Below are positions 45,366-51,974 of a stretch of 64,000 nt of DNA, in pieces. The translations under genes were made by a program, and so were the position numbers. Under the pieces are notes generated by a model. It did not search any database. It was not told where the DNA came from and saw nothing but the letters and a program-made list of their open reading frames with translations. The DNA comes from a virus, in the IMG/VR virus record IMGVR_UViG_3300042691_025170, positions 36,579-100,578 of that record. The stretch is one strand, 5' to 3'. Position 1 is the first letter of the stretch. Each line of letters starts with the position of its first letter.

Positions 45366-45662
45366 ATGTTTTCAGAAGGTGGATGGTTCATGATTTTTGG
45401 AATATTATTGGGACTCTCAATAATGATTTCTTCTTTGTATTTCGTAAATAAACTTTTCATAGTAGCTACTCAAGACATTCTTGTCAAATTCATTTTGCTT
45501 GTTTTCACATCTCTAGTTGCACTATACATAGTTGATAAATTGATAGCCTTTCGTATAAATCTTTTACCAGAAGAACAGAACAAAGAGTTATTTGATTTGA
45601 TTAAAACGCTGGTACTTATGATATTTTCTTATTATTTTGGAACTAAATCTAACAAATCATGA
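45366..45662 (+). CDS. Small membrane protein (holin candidate)
   Basis: 98 residues with three hydrophobic segments (about residues 8-28, 39-60 and 80-93) and a charged end. Size and topology suit a class I holin. ATGA overlap with the next gene. Confidence 0.6.
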   Translation: MFSEGGWFMIFGILLGLSIMISSLYFVNKLFIVATQDILVKFILLVFTSLVALYIVDKLIAFRINLLPEEQNKELFDLIKTLVLMIFSYYFGTKSNKS

Positions 45663-46225
45663 TACTAAAAAATTTAAACAAAATAATCGCGGTTTTAACA
45701 ATCATATTAGTAATCGTATTGATATGGAAAGCTCTACAACCGGAGGAACATTACAGCAAGGTAGAACTAGTTAATACAAACTTTATAGTGAATGATAGTC
45801 AGTTACCATTCATAGATACCACACTTGCTGTCGGACTTAATTTAGCAGGAGTAAATTTCACATCGGTGGTAGTGAAAGACCTAACCGGTGAGATACAATC
45901 CAAATTTAGACAAGACAATGTTGGAGTTGAATTATACGCGGCAATAATTGGAAATCGTTCACAATTTATACTTTACATAAGAGATGTATCTCGCAGAGAG
46001 TCTATAAAAATAATAGCACATGAAATCATACATCTTCTTCAATATAAGTCTGGTAGATTATCTGTGATGCCACCCGATAAAATATTTTGGCAAGGTGACA
46101 CTTTAACAAATGATGACTTATATAATATGACTTATGTAGATCGTCCATGGGAACGTGAAGCGTTTGATGGTGAAGATGGATTGGCTGATAAAATGGAAGA
46201 AATCCTTTACGGAAAAAATATGTAA
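45659..46225 (+). CDS. Membrane-anchored zinc metallopeptidase-like protein
   Basis: 188 residues. An N-terminal membrane helix (IIAVLTIILVIVLIWKAL), then a domain with AHEIIHLLQY (H-E-x-x-H) and a downstream RPWEREAF that could supply the third zinc ligand Glu. The protein would face the periplasm and might cut envelope proteins during lysis. Confidence 0.78.
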   Translation: MILKNLNKIIAVLTIILVIVLIWKALQPEEHYSKVELVNTNFIVNDSQLPFIDTTLAVGLNLAGVNFTSVVVKDLTGEIQSKFRQDNVGVELYAAIIGNRSQFILYIRDVSRRESIKIIAHEIIHLLQYKSGRLSVMPPDKIFWQGDTLTNDDLYNMTYVDRPWEREAFDGEDGLADKMEEILYGKNM

Positions 46226-46282
46226 AGATATTTATACCTGTCAATTGGGGTTACATATTAGTTATTTTCACTTTAAACTAAT

Positions 46283-46549
46283 ATGAATATGAAAAACTTT
46301 TTTAAACAACTTTTTAGCGATGACAATCAAATCAACGAAAAATCATTCGTTGGATTTTTAGCTTTCTTATGCATGGTGACTACACTAATAGCTGATGTGG
46401 CAACCGGTATAATGGGTAAAAATATGCCGATACATGAATTTGTATTTGATGGATTCATGGTAATTGTATTGGGTTCATTTGGAATCGGTTCAATTGATAA
46501 ATTTATAAACGCAAGAAAAGATAAACAAGCAGAAGGAGAAACAGAGTAA
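46283..46549 (+). CDS. Small membrane protein (holin candidate)
   Basis: 88 residues with two membrane helices (FVGFLAFLCMVTTLIADV and FMVIVLGSFGIGSI). Related in layout to the next gene, with which it overlaps by one base. Lies after a 57-base gap and before the endolysins. Confidence 0.62.
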   Translation: MNMKNFFKQLFSDDNQINEKSFVGFLAFLCMVTTLIADVATGIMGKNMPIHEFVFDGFMVIVLGSFGIGSIDKFINARKDKQAEGETE

Positions 46550-46833
46550 TGAAAGATTTCTTAGAAGGCGTCGGTATTAATATAGCCCTTTCCGTTGCCG
46601 GGTTCTTTGGTAGTCTTCTTATGATTGGTAAGAATGCAGCTACAGATTTAAGAACCACATTTATGTCAATTATTGGTGGAGTCGCTTCGGCTAACTATAT
46701 GACGCCTGCTATAGTTGATATGCTCAGATTATCAGATTCTGAATATATATTATCAATAGCATTCCTCATAGGATTTATGGGGTTAAAGCTTGTAGAAGTT
46801 ATAAGTAAAAAATTGTTTAAAAATGTACAATGA
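46549..46833 (+). CDS. Small membrane protein (holin-like)
   Basis: 94 residues, three hydrophobic segments (INIALSVAGFFGSLLMI, FMSIIGGVASANY, ILSIAFLIGFMGL). A holin of the phage-holin type is the most likely role. ATGA overlap with the next. Confidence 0.65.
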   Translation: MKDFLEGVGINIALSVAGFFGSLLMIGKNAATDLRTTFMSIIGGVASANYMTPAIVDMLRLSDSEYILSIAFLIGFMGLKLVEVISKKLFKNVQ

Positions 46834-47120
46834 TGATTACTATTAATCTTATCGCAAATGTAATGGTTATGATTTCCGTTACATTCTTTATTATTGGCGT
46901 ATTTGGCAGACGTAGCCAGACAATAGAAAAAATGCCACTATCTGAACAATACTTTTTAAGAATTTCCTTGTCTGTTTTAGCAGCTGGTTCATTATTAAAT
47001 ATATTAACTGTTTCAACACCGCATGCAACTGAAGTTATTTTAAATGTAGGCGTTGGATTGTTATTTACATGGGCAGCATGGTTTCATTGGAAATATTTTG
47101 TCAAAAAATCAAACAAATAG
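46830..47120 (+). CDS. Small membrane protein
   Basis: 96 residues, three membrane segments (IANVMVMISVTFFIIGVF, ISLSVLAAGSLLNIL, VILNVGVGLLFTWAAW). Third in a run of small membrane proteins immediately in front of the endolysin. It could be a holin, antiholin or accessory protein. Confidence 0.6.
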   Translation: MMITINLIANVMVMISVTFFIIGVFGRRSQTIEKMPLSEQYFLRISLSVLAAGSLLNILTVSTPHATEVILNVGVGLLFTWAAWFHWKYFVKKSNK

Positions 47121-47123
47121 ATT

Positions 47124-47717
47124 ATGAATTTAGAAAAATTAAAAGGACACATTCCAGATTCGGTAATAGCACAAATTCCGTCTGTTGCTGAAAAATTCAA
47201 AATTGATACACCTTTAAAACTTGCACATTTTCTTGCACAATGTGGACACGAATCTGGTGGCTTTAAAGTTGTAAATGAAAACCTAAATTATTCTGCAAAA
47301 GGTCTTATGGGAATATTCAAAAAGTATTTTCCAACTGAAGAATTGGCAAAGCAATACGAAAGAAAGCCAGAGAAAATTGCAAATAAAGTATATGCCAATC
47401 GTATGAATAATGGTGATGAAGCGAGTGGTGATGGTTGGAAATTCAGAGGCCGGGGATATATACAATTGACAGGTAAAGCAAATTATACTGCGTTTGGTCA
47501 ATCTATAAATGAAGATATTACAGCAAATCCTGATAAGGTATCTACGGCATATCCATTATTATCTGCAGCATGGTTTTTCTCTAAGAATTGTTTAGCAAAA
47601 TGTACATCTCCAACGGTTGAAGCAGTAACAGCAGTAACAAAATGTGTTAATGGTGGTACTATTGGTTTAGAAGACCGTAAGAAACATTTTGAAGAGTATT
47701 TTAAACTTTTATCTTAA
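47124..47717 (+). CDS. Endolysin, glycoside hydrolase 19 type
   Basis: 197 residues, a single GH19 (chitinase-like lysozyme) domain. The catalytic Glu is in CGHESGGF, NLNYSAKGLMGIFKKYF follows, and YANRMNNGDEASGDGWKFRG and GRGYIQLTGKANY are the family's hallmark sequences. It cuts the glycan strand of peptidoglycan. No signal peptide, so release needs a holin. Confidence 0.95.
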   Translation: MNLEKLKGHIPDSVIAQIPSVAEKFKIDTPLKLAHFLAQCGHESGGFKVVNENLNYSAKGLMGIFKKYFPTEELAKQYERKPEKIANKVYANRMNNGDEASGDGWKFRGRGYIQLTGKANYTAFGQSINEDITANPDKVSTAYPLLSAAWFFSKNCLAKCTSPTVEAVTAVTKCVNGGTIGLEDRKKHFEEYFKLLS

Positions 47718-47725
47718 CAAAAGTT

Positions 47726-48496
47726 ATGCTTATCCGAAAGGGCGATGTTGGAGATAATGTAAAAGCATTACAACTCAAACTAGGATTAGTTACAGATGGT
47801 ATATTCGGAGAATCATTAGAAGCATCTGTTAAAACATTCCAAACTAAAAATGGATTAGTTGCAGATGGCATAGTTGGAAACAAAACTTGGAATGCCATAT
47901 TAACTCTTGGAATATTACAATCAAATTATAAATACTCAAAGGAAAAAATTGAAAAAGCAGTAAAATCAAAGGGTTATACATGGTTTGAAGATAAACTTAA
48001 TATAGTTGGAGTAAGAAATTCTGATACAAACAATCAAGTTACAAATGCATTTGACGATAAAATTACTGTATCTAAAAATGATAATGGGATTTGGAAATAT
48101 TATGAATGGACTATTACAACAGATCCAGGTAAAAAAGGAGTTATTCAATTCGGTAACCCAGCAGGAGTGGCTAGAATGGTTCCGGGTCAATATACAGAGT
48201 CCCATGCTTTAGGACTTCACAAAGGACAATATCAGGCATTGAGACAGCAGAAACCAGTAAAAGTTTATAGGGACGCAAATAGAGATTTAACTTATGATGA
48301 AACAACTATTCAAGAAGGATTATTTGGAATCAATATTCATAAAGCTGGTGTGGATAGCACTCTTGTGGAGAACTGGTCAGAGGGATGCCAAGTCTTTAAA
48401 ACGGCAGCACACTTTGAAGCGTTTATGGAACTTTGTCGCAACTCCGGTCAAAGGGCTTTTACCTACACATTGGTAGAAAGCAGAGATATTGTTTAA
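47726..48496 (+). CDS. Peptidoglycan-binding protein with L,D-transpeptidase-like catalytic part
   Basis: 256 residues. Residues 1-58 are a PG_binding_1 domain (RKGDVGDNVKALQLKLGL, DGIFGESLEASVKTFQ, GLVADGIVGNKTW). The rest ends in GINIHKAG and NWSEGCQVF, giving the His and Ser/Cys pattern H-x-G ... S-x-G-C of L,D-transpeptidase-fold enzymes. A second lytic or wall-remodelling enzyme next to the endolysin. Confidence 0.85.
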   Translation: MLIRKGDVGDNVKALQLKLGLVTDGIFGESLEASVKTFQTKNGLVADGIVGNKTWNAILTLGILQSNYKYSKEKIEKAVKSKGYTWFEDKLNIVGVRNSDTNNQVTNAFDDKITVSKNDNGIWKYYEWTITTDPGKKGVIQFGNPAGVARMVPGQYTESHALGLHKGQYQALRQQKPVKVYRDANRDLTYDETTIQEGLFGINIHKAGVDSTLVENWSEGCQVFKTAAHFEAFMELCRNSGQRAFTYTLVESRDIV

Positions 48497-48534
48497 TAGC
48501 CAAAAATAAAGTTACAAATATCAAATTTTTTTAG

Positions 48535-48542
48535 TATATTTG
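48535..48542 (+). promoter_or_regulatory. -7 element before the tRNA cluster
   Basis: TATATTTG, nine bases before tRNA-Ala. The -33 region has only a weak match (GTTA at 48511). Confidence 0.5.
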
Positions 48543-48550
48543 GGAACATT

Positions 48551-48624
48551 GGGGGTATAGCTCAGCTGGCTAGAGCATCTGCTTTGCAAGCAGAGGGTCA
48601 TCGGTTCGAATCCGTTTACCTCCA
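48551..48624 (+). tRNA. tRNA-Ala (TGC)
   Basis: Cloverleaf: acceptor GGGGGTA/TACCTCC including the G3-U70 wobble that identifies alanine, D-arm GCTC/GAGC, anticodon loop TTTGCAA on a TCTGC/GCAGA stem, T-loop TTCGAAT. CCA is not encoded. Confidence 0.95.
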
Positions 48625-48628
48625 CAAT

Positions 48629-48702
48629 GGTCTCATAGCTCAATTGGATAGAGCAATTGCCTTCTAAGCAATAGGTTTCGTGTTCGAGTCACGATGGGAC
48701 TA
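48629..48702 (+). tRNA. tRNA-Arg (TCT)
   Basis: Acceptor GGTCTCA/TGGGACT, D-stem GCTC/GAGC, anticodon stem ATTGC/GCAAT with loop CTTCTAA (anticodon TCT), T-loop TTCGAGT. It reads AGA, a frequent codon in this AT-rich genome. Confidence 0.94.
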
Positions 48703-48707
48703 CTGAT

Positions 48708-48739
48708 TTTGTAATATCAAAAAAAAAGTCGTATATTTG
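48708..48739 (+). promoter_or_regulatory. Promoter before tRNA-Ile
   Basis: TTTG at 48708-48711, exactly 20 bases, TATATTTG at 48732-48739, nine bases before the tRNA. Confidence 0.75.
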
Positions 48740-48748
48740 TAATATCAT

Positions 48749-48822
48749 AGTCCGGTGGCGCAATTGGTTGGCGCAGGATGCTTATACCATCAAGGATGTT
48801 GGTTCAAGTCCAACCCGGACTA
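48749..48822 (+). tRNA. tRNA-Ile (TAT)
   Basis: Acceptor AGTCCGG/CCGGACT, D-arm GCGC/GCGC, anticodon loop CTTATAC (TAT, reading AUA), T-loop TTCAAGT. The top pair of the anticodon stem is a G-A mismatch; otherwise canonical. Confidence 0.88.
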
Positions 48823-48823
48823 C

Positions 48824-49075
48824 AATGAGAGGCAGACGAAAGCTCAGGCGTAAGTAAGGGATGCATACTCTTACGGCGGCAAGTAGACACACGAAGAGCG
48901 TAATTAACTCTTCCCTCATTTTGCTAACCGGGCAATAGTACGATGCAGGCTCATCCCGGCGGGATACAAGGTGACGGTCAGGAAAGACTGACAACATAGT
49001 CAGGAGCGTAATGAGGCGTGGCTAGCCAAATCCCTAAAGGGTTGCACATTGCAGGTTCAAATCCTGTCCTGACTA
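48824..49075 (+). ncRNA. Structured non-coding region with a tRNA-like 3' end
   Basis: About 250 bases without a plausible gene. Seen: hairpins CGTAAG/CTTACG (about 48849-48875), a perfect GAAGAG/CTCTTC (about 48893-48913), CCGGG/CCCGG (about 48928-48959), GTCAG/CTGAC (about 48977-48992). The end has a perfect 7-bp acceptor-like pair AGTCAGG (48998-49004) with CCTGACT (49068-49074) and a canonical T-arm (GCAGG, TTCAAAT, CCTGT), 78 bases in all, but no proper anticodon arm. It may be a degenerate or unusual tRNA plus an upstream structured RNA, or one larger RNA. Confidence 0.5.
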
Positions 49076-49088
49076 CAAAATAAAAACT

Positions 49089-49571
49089 ATGAAAACAAAT
49101 GTAAGAAACACTATTTTTTTTGAACTGAAAATCATAAAAGAATATTGGCAGATAACTTCTATACTTGCAACTATTATATTTTTCTGCGTTTACTTTTGGC
49201 TACAAAGTAAGGAAGCAAATGAAAGAGTTGAAGAATTGAGTATTACTAACAAAGAACTAAAAGACAGAATAAGTCGTTTGGAAGGACAAGTGGATGTAAT
49301 CAATAGTAATATGGTTTTATTTGTGGAAAGAAATCCAGGTCTGACAACATATCGTTTGGAAATGTTGGAAGAAGCAATGGATGTTCAACAGGTTTTGAAT
49401 AGTCTTAATAGGAGAAACGAAACCGAAATTAAAATAGTTCAAATACCTACACCTGTGCCGGTATTTAATCCATCTCTCACACCGCCAACATATAATCCGA
49501 CTCAAATTCAAAGGTCAGATTCAAAAGTAAGTGTTCCGCAAAAGAAAAAGAGTTTGTTTAAAAATAATTAA
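49089..49571 (+). CDS. Membrane-anchored coiled-coil protein
   Basis: 160 residues. One membrane helix (ITSILATIIFFCVYFWLQ, about residues 22-39), a coiled coil to about 80, a linker, and a Pro-rich end (PTPVPVFNPSLTPPTYNP) with a Lys-rich tip. Spanin-like topology is one option. It lies between RNA genes. Confidence 0.65.
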   Translation: MKTNVRNTIFFELKIIKEYWQITSILATIIFFCVYFWLQSKEANERVEELSITNKELKDRISRLEGQVDVINSNMVLFVERNPGLTTYRLEMLEEAMDVQQVLNSLNRRNETEIKIVQIPTPVPVFNPSLTPPTYNPTQIQRSDSKVSVPQKKKSLFKNN

Positions 49572-49584
49572 ATTTGTATATTGT
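49553..49584 (+). promoter_or_regulatory. Promoter before tRNA-Met and tRNA-Ser
   Basis: TTTG at 49553-49556 within the end of the upstream gene, 20 bases, TATATTGT at 49577-49584, seven bases before tRNA-Met. Confidence 0.6.
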
Positions 49585-49591
49585 AGAATAA

Positions 49592-49665
49592 GGGCCCTTA
49601 GCTCATTCGGTTAGAGCAAATGACTCATAATCATTAGGTGGTTGGTTCGATCCCAACAGGGCCCA
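49592..49665 (+). tRNA. tRNA-Met (CAT)
   Basis: Acceptor GGGCCCT/AGGGCCC fully paired, D-stem GCTC/GAGC, anticodon stem AATGA/TCATT with loop CTCATAA (CAT), T-loop TTCGATC. The fully paired acceptor makes it an elongator tRNA-Met, or a tRNA-Ile read through lysidine. Confidence 0.93.
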
Positions 49666-49671
49666 CAAAAA

Positions 49672-49756
49672 GGAGAGGTGGCAGAGCGGTTGAACGCGGC
49701 GGTCTTGAAAACCGTTTTACTGAAAAGTAACGGGGGTTCGAATCCCTCCCTCTCCG
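49672..49756 (+). tRNA. tRNA-Ser (TGA)
   Basis: 85 bases with a long variable arm (ACTGAAAAGT). Acceptor GGAGAGG/CCTCTCC, anticodon loop CTTGAAA (TGA), T-loop TTCGAAT, discriminator G as usual for Ser. A T-rich run follows. Confidence 0.94.
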
Positions 49757-49791
49757 CATTTTTTTCTTTTTCTTATATTTAATCATAAATT

Positions 49792-49983
49792 ATGGAGTAT
49801 AAGTGGAAAGGAATAAATCTATATTCAGAAGAAAATAATAAAAAGATTAGTCGGATTATTCAAATAGAATGGAAAATAACTGAAGCAATCCGAAACGGAC
49901 ACAAATCGTATTGGGGAGACCAATTTAGAGAAGAAAGAAATGAAATGTTACAATTAAGAAAAGAGATACTAGGAGAAAAATAA
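49792..49983 (+). CDS. Small hypothetical protein
   Basis: 63 residues, helical and charged (SRIIQIEWKITEAIRNGHKS, QFREERNEMLQLRKEIL). A -7-like TATATTTA at 49774-49781 and a TTATGG start support it. Not recognised. The stop is four bases before tRNA-Leu. Confidence 0.65.
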   Translation: MEYKWKGINLYSEENNKKISRIIQIEWKITEAIRNGHKSYWGDQFREERNEMLQLRKEILGEK

Positions 49984-49987
49984 ATAA

Positions 49988-50069
49988 GCCCATATGGCGT
50001 AATTGGTAGCCGCGCTAGACTTAGGATCTAGTGAAGTGATTCGTGGGGGTTCGAGTCCCTCTATGGGCA
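49988..50069 (+). tRNA. tRNA-Leu (TAG)
   Basis: 82 bases. Acceptor GCCCATA/TATGGGC, anticodon stem CTAGA/TCTAG with loop CTTAGGA (TAG, reading CUA/CUG), a long variable arm, T-loop TTCGAGT. Confidence 0.94.
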
Positions 50070-50095
50070 CATTTAGAAATTAAAAAACATATATT

Positions 50096-50103
50096 TATAT
50101 TTG
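50096..50103 (+). promoter_or_regulatory. -7 element before the coiled-coil membrane gene
   Basis: TATATTTG, 20 bases before the ATG at 50124; TTTA at 50072-50075 could be a weak -33 at the usual distance. Confidence 0.5.
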
Positions 50104-50123
50104 TAAACATTAAACAATTAGTT

Positions 50124-50633
50124 ATGACAGAATTTTCATTTTTTGTAATGGGTGTTATAGGAACACTACTTACATCTACAATAGTTAGTATGATAGATTT
50201 TAAATTAACTCTCAATAATTTGAAGAGGTCTTTGACTGACATAAAATCGGTCAGAGAAAAACGAGAGGAATTACTTGATAAAAAAATAGATTCGGAAAAA
50301 GAAAACTTGATTAAGTTTTTGAAATCAAATGTAGAACATCTAAATTCCAATTTGGAAGTTTTGCAAAAAAGACAAAGTGAAACTTTTGAAAAATTAAATA
50401 CTGATTCTATAAATGGTTTTGATAAGATACATAATAGAACTACATTTGAAGTTGATAAATTATGGAATAGAATCACGGATGAAGTTAATGTATTAAGAAA
50501 TCAAATTGCTTCTAGACAAATTCAAAACTATGATGACTCTCATATTATTAATAAAATGTCAGAGTTGGAAAAAAAATTAGATTATTTTATAACATTAGTT
50601 TCTAATATTGATTCGAAAAAGACTAGAAAGTAG
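50124..50633 (+). CDS. Membrane-anchored coiled-coil protein
   Basis: 169 residues. N-terminal membrane helix (FSFFVMGVIGTLLTSTIVSM), then almost entirely charged coiled coil (DIKSVREKREELLDKKID and onwards). I chose 50124 because the upstream in-frame ATG at 50043 lies in tRNA-Leu. Function unknown. Confidence 0.72.
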   Translation: MTEFSFFVMGVIGTLLTSTIVSMIDFKLTLNNLKRSLTDIKSVREKREELLDKKIDSEKENLIKFLKSNVEHLNSNLEVLQKRQSETFEKLNTDSINGFDKIHNRTTFEVDKLWNRITDEVNVLRNQIASRQIQNYDDSHIINKMSELEKKLDYFITLVSNIDSKKTRK

Positions 50634-50634
50634 T

Positions 50635-50666
50635 TTTGTAAAAGTCAAAAATAATACTTATATTTG
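50635..50666 (+). promoter_or_regulatory. Promoter of the tmRNA
   Basis: TTTG at 50635-50638, 20 bases, TATATTTG at 50659-50666. tmRNA sequence begins 18 bases later. Confidence 0.75.
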
Positions 50667-50684
50667 TAATGTTCTTTGAAATAT

Positions 50685-51080
50685 GGGGGTGAATAGAATT
50701 GATTGGTAACATAGTTCATTTCCTGCAAGTGGTGTTAGATGGAAACACTTAAATCCTCTATCAACAAACAAACGGAGAGCAAATCTCTACCTTCACCTTC
50801 GCAGATGCTATGGCATTTGTAGGTGCAGAAGAATACGCACTAGCTGCCTAGTCTTATCCCGTATCACTCATGGGATGTGTCAAAAAGAAGTGAGCCAGTT
50901 TTCTTGGTAGTCACAAAACCAAGTGGTGGATCCCGGATTTCCGGAGCCCAGTATGGCGTAGTAGCCAAGTCTAACTACTACCACCGTCATTCCGAAGCGG
51001 TGTGAGAATTTCGGAATAAACTTGTGAGTGAAGGAATGGGTTAGTTAAACAAGACGGGAGTGCGAATCTCCCCACCTCCA
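50685..51080 (+). ncRNA. ssrA: tmRNA (SsrA), complete
   Basis: 396 bases. The tRNA-Ala-like ends pair GGGGGTG (50685-50691) with CACCTCC (51073-51079), including the G3-U70 alanine signal, and the T-arm is GGGAG, TGCGAAT, CTCCC. The tag reading frame ends with the codons for EEYALAA and the stop TAG at 50849-50851, the classical proteolysis tag. The frame is open back to about 50755, so the tag is longer than usual; the exact resume codon is not certain. Several GC-rich stems between 50870 and 51040 fit pseudoknots. It frees stalled ribosomes and tags the nascent protein. Confidence 0.93.
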
Positions 51081-51089
51081 CTAAAAATA

Positions 51090-51121
51090 TTTGTAAACTT
51101 GTAAAAGTTTTCATATATTTG
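51090..51121 (+). promoter_or_regulatory. Promoter before the second CAT tRNA
   Basis: TTTG at 51090-51093, 20 bases, TATATTTG at 51114-51121, eight bases before the tRNA. Confidence 0.72.
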
Positions 51122-51128
51122 TATAAAT

Positions 51129-51200
51129 CGCGGGATAGAGCAGTGGTAGCTCACTTGGCTCATAACCAAAAAGTCGTAGGTTCGAATCCTACTCCCGCTA
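51129..51200 (+). tRNA. tRNA with CAT anticodon (Met or Ile2)
   Basis: 72 bases. Acceptor CGCGGGA/TCCCGCT with a C1-U72 mismatch, D-stem GAGC/GCTC, anticodon loop CTCATAA, T-loop TTCGAAT. A 1-72 mismatch is a feature of initiator tRNA, but the anticodon stem lacks the three G-C pairs of initiators. It may be an initiator-like tRNA or tRNA-Ile2. Confidence 0.88.
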
Positions 51201-51221
51201 CGAAAGATGTTATTTGAAATA

Positions 51222-51505
51222 AACAAATGTGGCCGAATAACCACTAATCAGGTGGTAAGGCATTCTCAATGTGGGCTGAAAAGCCCCAATGGAGTTGTCG
51301 TGACGATGAGATAAAATCACCATCACTAGGGATTAGGCCAATCCTATTAGTGCTCTGGATACACCGAAGAAATTGCATCTATGATTGCAGGTGTTGTTGG
51401 TAACCAATCCAATCGTTCATTAACAAACGGAGTCGCTATCCGTTTGGAGCGTGGGTGAAAAGGGGTCGTCAGTTGACTTGTGAGTAAATGTGAGTCTCAC
51501 CATTT
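51222..51505 (+). ncRNA. Unassigned structured non-coding region
   Basis: No supported gene in about 285 bases. Visible hairpins: ACCAC/GTGGT (about 51239-51255), GGGCT-GAAA-AGCCC (about 51273-51286), CACTA..GGATT/AATCC..TAGTG (about 51324-51352), TTGG-TAA-CCAA (about 51399-51409), AACGGA/TCCGTT (about 51426-51444), GTGAG/CTCAC (51480-51500) followed by a run of T. The density of stems near tRNA genes suggests a functional RNA. I could not match it to a known family. Confidence 0.45.
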
Positions 51506-51509
51506 TTTT
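51480..51509 (+). terminator. Possible intrinsic terminator
   Basis: GTGAG (51480-51484) pairs with CTCAC (51496-51500), followed by CA and seven T. It would end the structured RNA before it. The stem is short. Confidence 0.4.
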
Positions 51510-51526
51510 ATTTCATTATAGTATTT

Positions 51527-51620
51527 GGGTGTATAAAGCTTTCTAACCGAAAGGTCAGTAGGGAATAGTTGATGGCAAACTATTGGAGAGATAATGAGAG
51601 AGCTTAGTCATTTACACCTA
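51527..51620 (+). ncRNA. Structured leader or small RNA
   Basis: 94 bases closed by GGGTGTA (51527-51533) with TACACCT (51613-51619). A second helix AAGCTTTCT (51536-51544) pairs with AGAGAGCTT (51596-51604), and inside are ACC-GAAA-GGT and a perfect AATAGTT/AACTATT. It ends 33 bases before the ATG at 51654, so a cis-regulatory leader is possible; a separate small RNA equally so. Confidence 0.45.
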
Positions 51621-51653
51621 AAAATTTTTGTCCAATATGGGAAATTGATTGTT

Positions 51654-51974
51654 ATGGAAAATATAGTACTACCGATGTGTATACTCGGTATTTTTTTATT
51701 TATGTATGGGTACAGAAAAAAATACCTAAATTATGAAGAATATCCTTCTGCCCCTGTATCTAAACTGATACCTCATTGGTATGAGATTAAGTCATGCCTA
51801 AATGACAGTATAAAATATACTGGCCCTTTTATATTCACTCCTTTTATGAAAGGTGATGTGGTGGTAGATGAGGATGGTCAGAAATATGAAGTTGGTAATA
51901 GAGTAAGAGAAAATCCGAAAGATAACATAATAGTAGTTTCAAAAACAATACGATGGAGATGCGAACCCCAATAG
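51654..51974 (+). CDS. Small membrane-anchored protein
   Basis: 106 residues. N-terminal membrane helix (IVLPMCILGIFLFMYGYR), then a soluble part with FMKGDVVVDEDGQKYEVGNRV, which looks like a small beta-barrel. I chose 51654 (TTATGG) over 51594, which lies in the structured leader. The end overlaps the cupin gene by 22 bases. Confidence 0.7.
   Translation: MENIVLPMCILGIFLFMYGYRKKYLNYEEYPSAPVSKLIPHWYEIKSCLNDSIKYTGPFIFTPFMKGDVVVDEDGQKYEVGNRVRENPKDNIIVVSKTIRWRCEPQ

Noticed and set aside
48782-48997. Minus-strand frame in the structured RNA
   Set aside because: It spans the end of tRNA-Ile and several RNA stems, and has no start context or family resemblance.
48824-49075. Group I intron in a tRNA
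   Set aside because: I could not find the conserved P7/P3 core, and the tRNA-like ends lie only 78 bases apart, too close for an intron.
48824-49075. RNase P RNA
   Set aside because: The universally conserved GAGGAAAGUC and ACAGAA segments are absent.
50043-50123. Longer N-terminus for the coiled-coil membrane protein
   Set aside because: This extension lies within tRNA-Leu and its 3' flank, so the ATG at 50124 is the realistic start.
51222-51505. Second tmRNA
   Set aside because: No pairing acceptor ends and no tag frame ending in ALAA could be found.
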